From contig NZ_CP018813.1 in assembly GCF_001922345.1 (NCBI RefSeq), positions 1 to 27,577 on the forward strand: a stretch of 27,577 bases of DNA, written 5' to 3'. This document shows positions 23,918-27,577 of this stretch, piece by piece; the first letter of the stretch is position 1; each line of letters begins with the position of its first letter. The notes below the pieces were generated by a model, which saw only the letters and a list, made by a program, of their open reading frames with translations, searched no databases and was not told the DNA's origin. The translations under genes were made by a program, and so were the position numbers. Source of the DNA: Paraburkholderia sp. SOS3. GTDB lineage: Bacteria > Pseudomonadota > Gammaproteobacteria > Burkholderiales > Burkholderiaceae.

Positions 23918-23941
23918 AAAAAAGCCGCCTCGAGGGCGGCT
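23918..23941 (-). terminator. intrinsic terminator upstream of the sheath gene (first)
   Basis: On the minus strand, AGCCGCC-CTCGA-GGCGGCT is followed by TTTTTT. With the 23888-23910 hairpin it makes a tandem pair between the neck genes and the sheath. Confidence 0.75.
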
Positions 23942-23963
23942 TAGGTGCGGAAGTGAGAGAAGA

Positions 23964-24198
23964 TCAGGTGCGCATCAGCAGGCGCGGCGGGATATGGAGG
24001 TTCGGTTTCTTGCCGTCGACGAACGAGACCTGAATCTGCCACGCGTGCCGGCCAGTCGACGCCGAACTGCTCGCGCATGATCTGGATGAAGGCTTTCTTG
24101 ATGCGCACGCAGACTTGCGGCGTCGCTTCCTGTCCGACGAAGCGATCGACAGCGAGCCTCAGTGCCGCGGCAGCCGGACGGTTCAGATCGGCGCTCAA
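23964..24198 (-). CDS. small neck/tail protein, frameshifted
   Basis: About 77 residues from TTG 24198, which overlaps the preceding stop as TTGA. N-terminal half: SADLNRPAAAALRLAVDRFV, then QVCVRIKKAFIQIMREQFGV. The frame then changes near 24045 and continues HAWQIQVSFVDGKKPNLHIP to RLLMRT and TGA 23964. As written it runs on to a nonsense end at 23941. I do not recognise the family. Its place just before the sheath suggests a tail terminator or neck part, by order only. Confidence 0.45.
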
Positions 24199-24415
24199 TC
24201 AAGCACCTTGTGCACGTTGCGAGCCTGCACGGCATTGGCGAGGACCGCCGCAATCGTTGCCTCATCGCGGATCGCGTCTCCTTTGCGATAGGTGCCAAAG
24301 GCGTGCCGCACGATGAGGTAGTGGCCGAGCGTGTTCGCGGGCGCATTTTCGGCTTGCGCTACTTCGCCCGACGTCTTTGCGTATCGGTAACTGCATCGGT
24401 TTGCCTGGATGCCAT
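24195..24415 (-). CDS. small neck-region protein, frameshifted
   Basis: About 73 residues from ATG 24415, which has GAGG five bases upstream. It begins MASRQTDAVTDTQ. The frame breaks near 24372, apparently one base lost in CAAAG, and continues SGEVAQAENAPANTLGHYLI and GTYRKGDAIRDEATIAAVLA to VHKVLD. As written it stops after 18 residues. The helical C-terminal part is a plausible small phage adaptor. No family assigned. Confidence 0.45.
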
Positions 24416-24422
24416 GGATGCC

Positions 24423-25244
24423 TCAGATGTTGAAGGTTTTCGGACTGCCGTTGGTCGGCGTGACCGTTACCCCGAAGTTCGTCACGGTGTTCTGGGTGAT
24501 CGGCTCGGTGAGCGCGTATTCGACCTCGTACAGCAGGTTGCGTCGATAGATCTGCTGCTTTTCCGAGCCGTCCGACTGCGTGATGCCGCGATGGAGCAGT
24601 CTCGCCCATGTGTTGTCGGGCATGACGATGCGCGGATTCTTCTTGAATGCCAGTTCCAGCGGCCGTGCAATCGCGTCGCGCAGCGATTCCGATGGCGTCC
24701 AGACGACGACCATGAACACCTGCGCCTGACGCCCGATTTCCTGATACACGGTGACCGGCACCGAGATCGCGGCTGCGAGGTCAAAAACGCGTTCGATGGT
24801 GATAACGGCGCCGTCGACCGACGCTCCGGGAATCATTGCGGCCAGCGCGGCCGCGATGGTTTCGACGCTGTCGCCGGCTTGCACGCCGTAGCTGTACGGC
24901 ACGTAATTGACCCGGATCGTTGCCGCTTCGCCCGGGTTGATCTCGCCGCCGATGGTTACCTGATTCGCCGAGATGTTGATGGCGAGTTCAGGATCCGGGA
25001 TCGTCGTCTGCGCATCGTCGTCGCCGAGGAACCGCGTGGTGTTCTTCCCCATGCCGGGCATGCCGTAGATGGTGATCATGGCTTTGCCTTCAGCCATGAG
25101 CGTCTTCAGCTGCTGCGGAACAGGCCAACCGGACCGCACGACGACCGCGACGTCTGCCACGCTCGGCTGTCCGATGCCGTTCGGATACATCGCTTCGCCA
25201 GCGAGAGCGCCGAGCGTGTTCATCACATCGGAGTAGTCAGCCAT
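24423..25244 (-). CDS. neck-region structural protein, 273 aa
   Basis: 273 residues, intact: MADYSDVMNTLGALAGEAMY, VVVRSGWPVPQQLKTLMAEG, ITIYGMPGMGKNTTRFLGDD, EINPGEAATIRVNYVPYSYG, and the end FGVTVTPTNGSPKTFNI. GMPGMGKNTT looks Walker-like, but nothing else supports an ATPase. The beta-rich body suggests a structural neck or tail-tip role. It starts on an ATG overlapping the preceding stop (TAATG), so it is co-translated with the 118-residue gene. Function by position only. Confidence 0.6.
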   Translation of the reverse strand: MADYSDVMNTLGALAGEAMYPNGIGQPSVADVAVVVRSGWPVPQQLKTLMAEGKAMITIYGMPGMGKNTTRFLGDDDAQTTIPDPELAINISANQVTIGGEINPGEAATIRVNYVPYSYGVQAGDSVETIAAALAAMIPGASVDGAVITIERVFDLAAAISVPVTVYQEIGRQAQVFMVVVWTPSESLRDAIARPLELAFKKNPRIVMPDNTWARLLHRGITQSDGSEKQQIYRRNLLYEVEYALTEPITQNTVTNFGVTVTPTNGSPKTFNI

Positions 25245-25600
25245 TACGGCTCCAGAAGTTCGACTTGGAGCGCATATCCTAGCGAATTCCAGTAGGGGGC
25301 AGAAACTTGATACCGCTCGCCAAGGTCGTCTGTGACGATGTCGTTCGTCCGGATCAGGCCGAGTTGCGCAGCGCCCCTCGGAATGAACACGGTCCACAGC
25401 GTCTTCTCGACCGCGTCTGCGGGTAGCCCGGCATCGGGCCGACCCTTCCCTTTCTTCAACTGGATCGACGCCGGCAGACCTGTCGCGACGATCGTCTCAT
25501 TAGCCGGTTCCACGCCGCTGTAGTCCGACGTGTACCCGGGCGTGAGGTCCGAGTCCGGTCGACTGACCGTCACAGTGCGCGGATAGATAAACGAACTCAT
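25244..25600 (-). CDS. head-tail joining / head completion protein
   Basis: 118 residues, intact: MSSFIYPRTVTVSRPDSDLT, then NETIVATGLPASIQLKKGKG, TVFIPRGAAQLGLIRTNDIV and the end ERYQVSAPYWNSLGYALQVE. Beta-rich with a YQV-to-QVELLE ending, as in head closure/stopper proteins. The position after the connector fits. The start overlaps the connector stop (ATGA). Confidence 0.6.
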   Translation of the reverse strand: MSSFIYPRTVTVSRPDSDLTPGYTSDYSGVEPANETIVATGLPASIQLKKGKGRPDAGLPADAVEKTLWTVFIPRGAAQLGLIRTNDIVTDDLGERYQVSAPYWNSLGYALQVELLEP

Positions 25601-26527
25601 GCGAACATCCGCGCGCGTACGGTCCGAGCATCGCCTTGACGTCTTCGCCGAACAGGCTTGCGGTGAACTGTTCGATCTTCGTGTCGCCGGCCTGATACAT
25701 GCGGACATTACCGAGCGGTGGCAGCGCCGCGAGCGAGGTGATGATCTGCGCGCACGCCATCTTGACGACGGACGGCAGGTTCGAATACTGGAACCCTGCC
25801 ACGTAGCGCGCCTTGATCTCGCTGTAGTACGCCAGCATGATGCCGGCAGGCACCCACACCTGACCGGTTTCTGCCTCGATGCCGGCCGCCGTGTTTGCCG
25901 GCCATATTTCCCATGCCGGCGGTCCGCCGAACTTCATCAGCGACGCCAGCAGGTTGAAATTGTCGGTGTTGTAGCTCGCCTGATCGCCACGGCGCCCGTA
26001 TCCGTATCGCCCGGTGCCGCCCACGATGCGCGCGACTGGCACCTTCGCGAGCGAGATCTCGCTGCGATTCTTCGGCAGATAGCGCTTCTCGGTGATCAGC
26101 AGGCCGGTTTCCATCGTGCAGCCAGCCGCGTGCTCGAACATGACGCCGTTCGGCACGTTCGCCGCCGTCGTGCCGAGTGTCAGCTGTTGCCCGTTGATGC
26201 TGGTGATCTGAACCGCCTCGACGAGATCCTCATTGGCGCGGTCCAGCACCACGCAATCGCCGACCTGCAGCATCGCCGTCGGGCCGCTGACGTCGACGGT
26301 GATGCCATTTCCGGGGCCGAACGATGATTGCGCCTCGAACGTGAGTTCCGGACTCAGCGCGGCCATGTAGCACGGCTGCCCTGTCGAGTCGGGGACATAG
26401 ATCAGTCCCTCGGGCGGCGCAGATAGCCGTCGATCAGTTCACTCGCCTGCGTGACCTGCGCCGCGTTCGTGCTGGTCGGCAAACCGTAGGTAGCGTAGTC
26501 GGCTTGCTGGATGTAAGCGCTAGGCAT
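25597..26527 (-). CDS. head-tail connector (gp6-like adaptor) with internal beta domain, frameshifted
   Basis: About 310 residues: MPSAYIQQADYATYGLPTST, then ASELIDGYLRRP. A beta-rich insert follows (SSFGPGNGITVDVSGPTAML, ANEDLVEAVQITSINGQQLT). The end returns to helices: VVKMACAQIITSLAALPPLG, then QAGDTKIEQFTASLFGEDVK and MLGPYAR. The first and last parts resemble gp6-like adaptors, which are usually near 100-150 residues, so the middle looks inserted. Breaks near 26405 (one G lost) and 25612 (one base lost) give out-of-frame ends. The repaired stop overlaps the next ATG. Confidence 0.65.
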
Positions 26528-26529
26528 GC

Positions 26530-26826
26530 TCAGATCGAATACAGGACAACGCCTACCGCGGCGGCGGTAGCTGTTTTTGCGAAACGGAAGATGCCCGGGT
26601 ACGCCATGACCAGCGCCGGCACGGTGCTGCCCAACTGAGGCGCGATCGCGGACGGAACGTTCTGCCAGTTGCCGGACGCGTCCTGCACCTGCATCGTGAC
26701 CGTCTCGCCCGAACCGAGGCCACCGGCGACAACAGTGAAAGGACCATCGGAGACGGTGCGCTGGATCGGTACCGAGTTGGCGGCCGCGGTCTGCGCAGCG
26801 ACGACGATTTGTGCGGCGACGCTCAT
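26530..26826 (-). CDS. small capsid-associated protein, possible decoration protein
   Basis: 98 residues, intact: MSVAAQIVVAAQTAAANSVP, FTVVAGGLGSGETVTMQVQD, and the end GIFRFAKTATAAAVGVVLYS. An Ig-like, beta-rich fold is likely. It lies two genes after the major capsid gene, so a decoration or connector role is suggested. The start overlaps the previous stop (ATGA). No specific family recognised. Confidence 0.55.
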   Translation of the reverse strand: MSVAAQIVVAAQTAAANSVPIQRTVSDGPFTVVAGGLGSGETVTMQVQDASGNWQNVPSAIAPQLGSTVPALVMAYPGIFRFAKTATAAAVGVVLYSI

Positions 26827-27046
26827 GCGAAATCTCCGGGAAGCAGGATCGGCGATCGGCGTGCGATGCCCTTATCCAGCATGTATTGGCCGAGCGTGTC
26901 GTCAACTTCAGCAGCGCCTTCCGTGAAGGTGACGGTGAAGAGTTTCGGCTTGCCGCTTTCGTCCATGAAGTGAGCCACCGGGAATTCCGAACCGGGCTGC
27001 ACGTATTGACGCTGCCTGCCACGCGCGCCGGTTTGTAGACCTTCAT
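26823..27046 (-). CDS. small capsid-neighbour protein (DUF7210-like), frameshifted
   Basis: About 74 residues after repair: MKVYKPAR, then RQYVQPGSEFPVAHFMDESG, KPKLFTVTFTEGAAEVDDTL, and the end IARRSPILLPGDFA. The frame breaks near 27020, one base lost in GGCGCGCG. GAGGA lies five bases before ATG 27046. Small proteins of this kind follow the capsid gene in many myophages. As written the frame runs on into the next genes as nonsense. Confidence 0.55.
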
Positions 27047-27056
27047 TGACGTCCTC

Positions 27057-27087
27057 AAAATGCAGATGGGCGCCCGAAAGCGCCCAT
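27057..27087 (-). terminator. terminator after the major capsid gene
   Basis: ATGGGCGC-CCGAAA-GCGCCCAT (27066-27087) is a perfect 8-bp stem. The minus strand continues CTGCATTTT. It may trim the capsid transcript so less of the neck region is made. Confidence 0.6.
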
Positions 27088-27109
27088 TTCCAACACGAAT
27101 CCGCCCGTA

Positions 27110-27577
27110 TTACGGACGGTTCACGCAGACCACCGCATGGGCATACGACGCGCCCTTGAAGATGATCGTGTCGAACTTCACGCCGACGAACTGGCCAGCG
27201 AGGTTGCCGACGAGGCCGAGCTGGAAGAGACGCGGGTTCGGGTTGTATTCCTTGCCGAGATCACCGGATTCTCGACTTCCGACTCCATCAGGATCGCGGC
27301 GTAATAGTTCTTGCCGCTCGCCGGGTGGAGAAGCCGTACTTGCCGGTCGTGTCCGTCGGCATGAACGGGTCGCCGATGATCGGCAGCTTGCCGACCTGCG
27401 TCGAGATCGCCGCGACCGTGACGCGGCCACGACTTCCATCGAGTCCAGCGTGATGCGCGAGGCCTTCGCTTCCTGATCGATGTAGTCGGCTAGGATCGGG
27501 TTCATGTAGACCGCCGTCGGCCGCACCACGAAGTTCTGGTTCGCCACCATCGTCGCGACTTCCGTCTTGATCGCGTC
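27110..27577 (-). CDS. major capsid protein, 5' partial, frameshifted
   Basis: The gene enters from the right edge, so the N-terminal part is missing. Visible segments: VANQNFVVRPTAVYMNPILA; DYIDQEAKASRITLDSMEV; VTVAAISTQVGKLPIIGDPF; KYGF; ASGKNYYAAILMESEVENPV; LGKEYNPNPRLFQLGLVGNL; VGVKFDTIIFKGASYAHAVV. These read as the C-terminal part of a tailed-phage capsid (the HK97-fold P-domain/A-domain end). Three breaks (near 27425, 27328 and 27275) are each repaired by adding one base. It is followed by a terminator and the neck genes. Confidence 0.75.
   Translation of the reverse strand, partial: DAIKTEVATMVANQNFVVRPTAVYMNPILADYIDQEAKASRITLDSMEVVAASRSRRSRRRSASCRSSATRSCRRTRPASTASPPGERQELLRRDPDGVGSRESGDLGKEYNPNPRLFQLGLVGNLAGQFVGVKFDTIIFKGASYAHAVVCVNRP

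Noticed and set aside
24423..25244. ATP-binding role from GMPGMGKNTT
   Set aside because: Only a partial Walker A look-alike. No Walker B or other nucleotide-binding motif, and the gene order indicates a structural protein.
1..27577. CRISPR array, insertion sequence, diversity-generating retroelement or toxin-antitoxin pair
   Set aside because: No regularly spaced repeats, transposase, reverse transcriptase or recognisable toxin pair was found on either strand.

Overview
The window looks like part of a temperate tailed phage with a contractile tail, from a high-GC betaproteobacterial host of the Burkholderia/Paraburkholderia type. That placement is an inference: codons are strongly G/C-ending, and several proteins (the MQYTPPSPED-type HTH regulator, the small outer-membrane barrel, the SOS-box gene) resemble genes I associate with Burkholderia prophages. 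No database search was possible.

Layout. Bases 1-3200 hold the recombination end on the + strand: a partial DUF5131 (Gp37/Gp68) protein, an ASCH protein, a short ORF, a DUF4224 protein and a tyrosine integrase. A minus-strand hypothetical gene lies at 975-1253. Bases 3203-3433 look like a complete attP: the 3' end of a tRNA gene as core, a consensus IHF site, and four copies of a TTCCGCAAT(T) motif on both sides. Phage genes continue on both sides, so this appears to be the excised, circular or concatemeric form, or a tandem array. Bases 3521-5315 carry two tandem related tail-fibre genes. Bases 5490-5850 carry a gene behind a near-perfect LexA box. Bases 5906-8995 are a lysis block: lipase, lipoprotein, holin, HNH-like protein, T4-type lysozyme and a coiled-coil membrane protein. 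Bases 9049-11495 look like cargo: an HTH regulator with its own promoter and operator, an outer-membrane barrel, and a radical SAM/SPASM enzyme.

From 11530 to the right end everything is on the minus strand and follows the Mu/SfV order, read right to left. It runs: major capsid protein, neck genes, sheath, tube, tail assembly chaperone with a probable -1 programmed frameshift, gp10-like protein, tape measure, LysM/DNA-circularisation protein, hub, spike, gp25-like wedge, baseplate J, gp48-like protein, Gly-rich tail fibre and fibre assembly protein. Most genes touch or overlap as ATGA or TGATG.

Sequence quality. Many virion genes, especially at 12-19 kb and 24-27.5 kb, are interrupted by single-base indels that can be repaired by eye into good family members. 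The density, the mix of single-base losses and G-run gains, and the restriction to indels point to uncorrected long-read errors more than decay. I give those genes as whole loci, with break positions approximate. No single new defence or biosynthetic system stands out. The most interesting items are the attP architecture, the radical SAM/SPASM enzyme in the tail-fibre region, the LexA-box gene, a sheath with an inserted domain, and the frameshift site.
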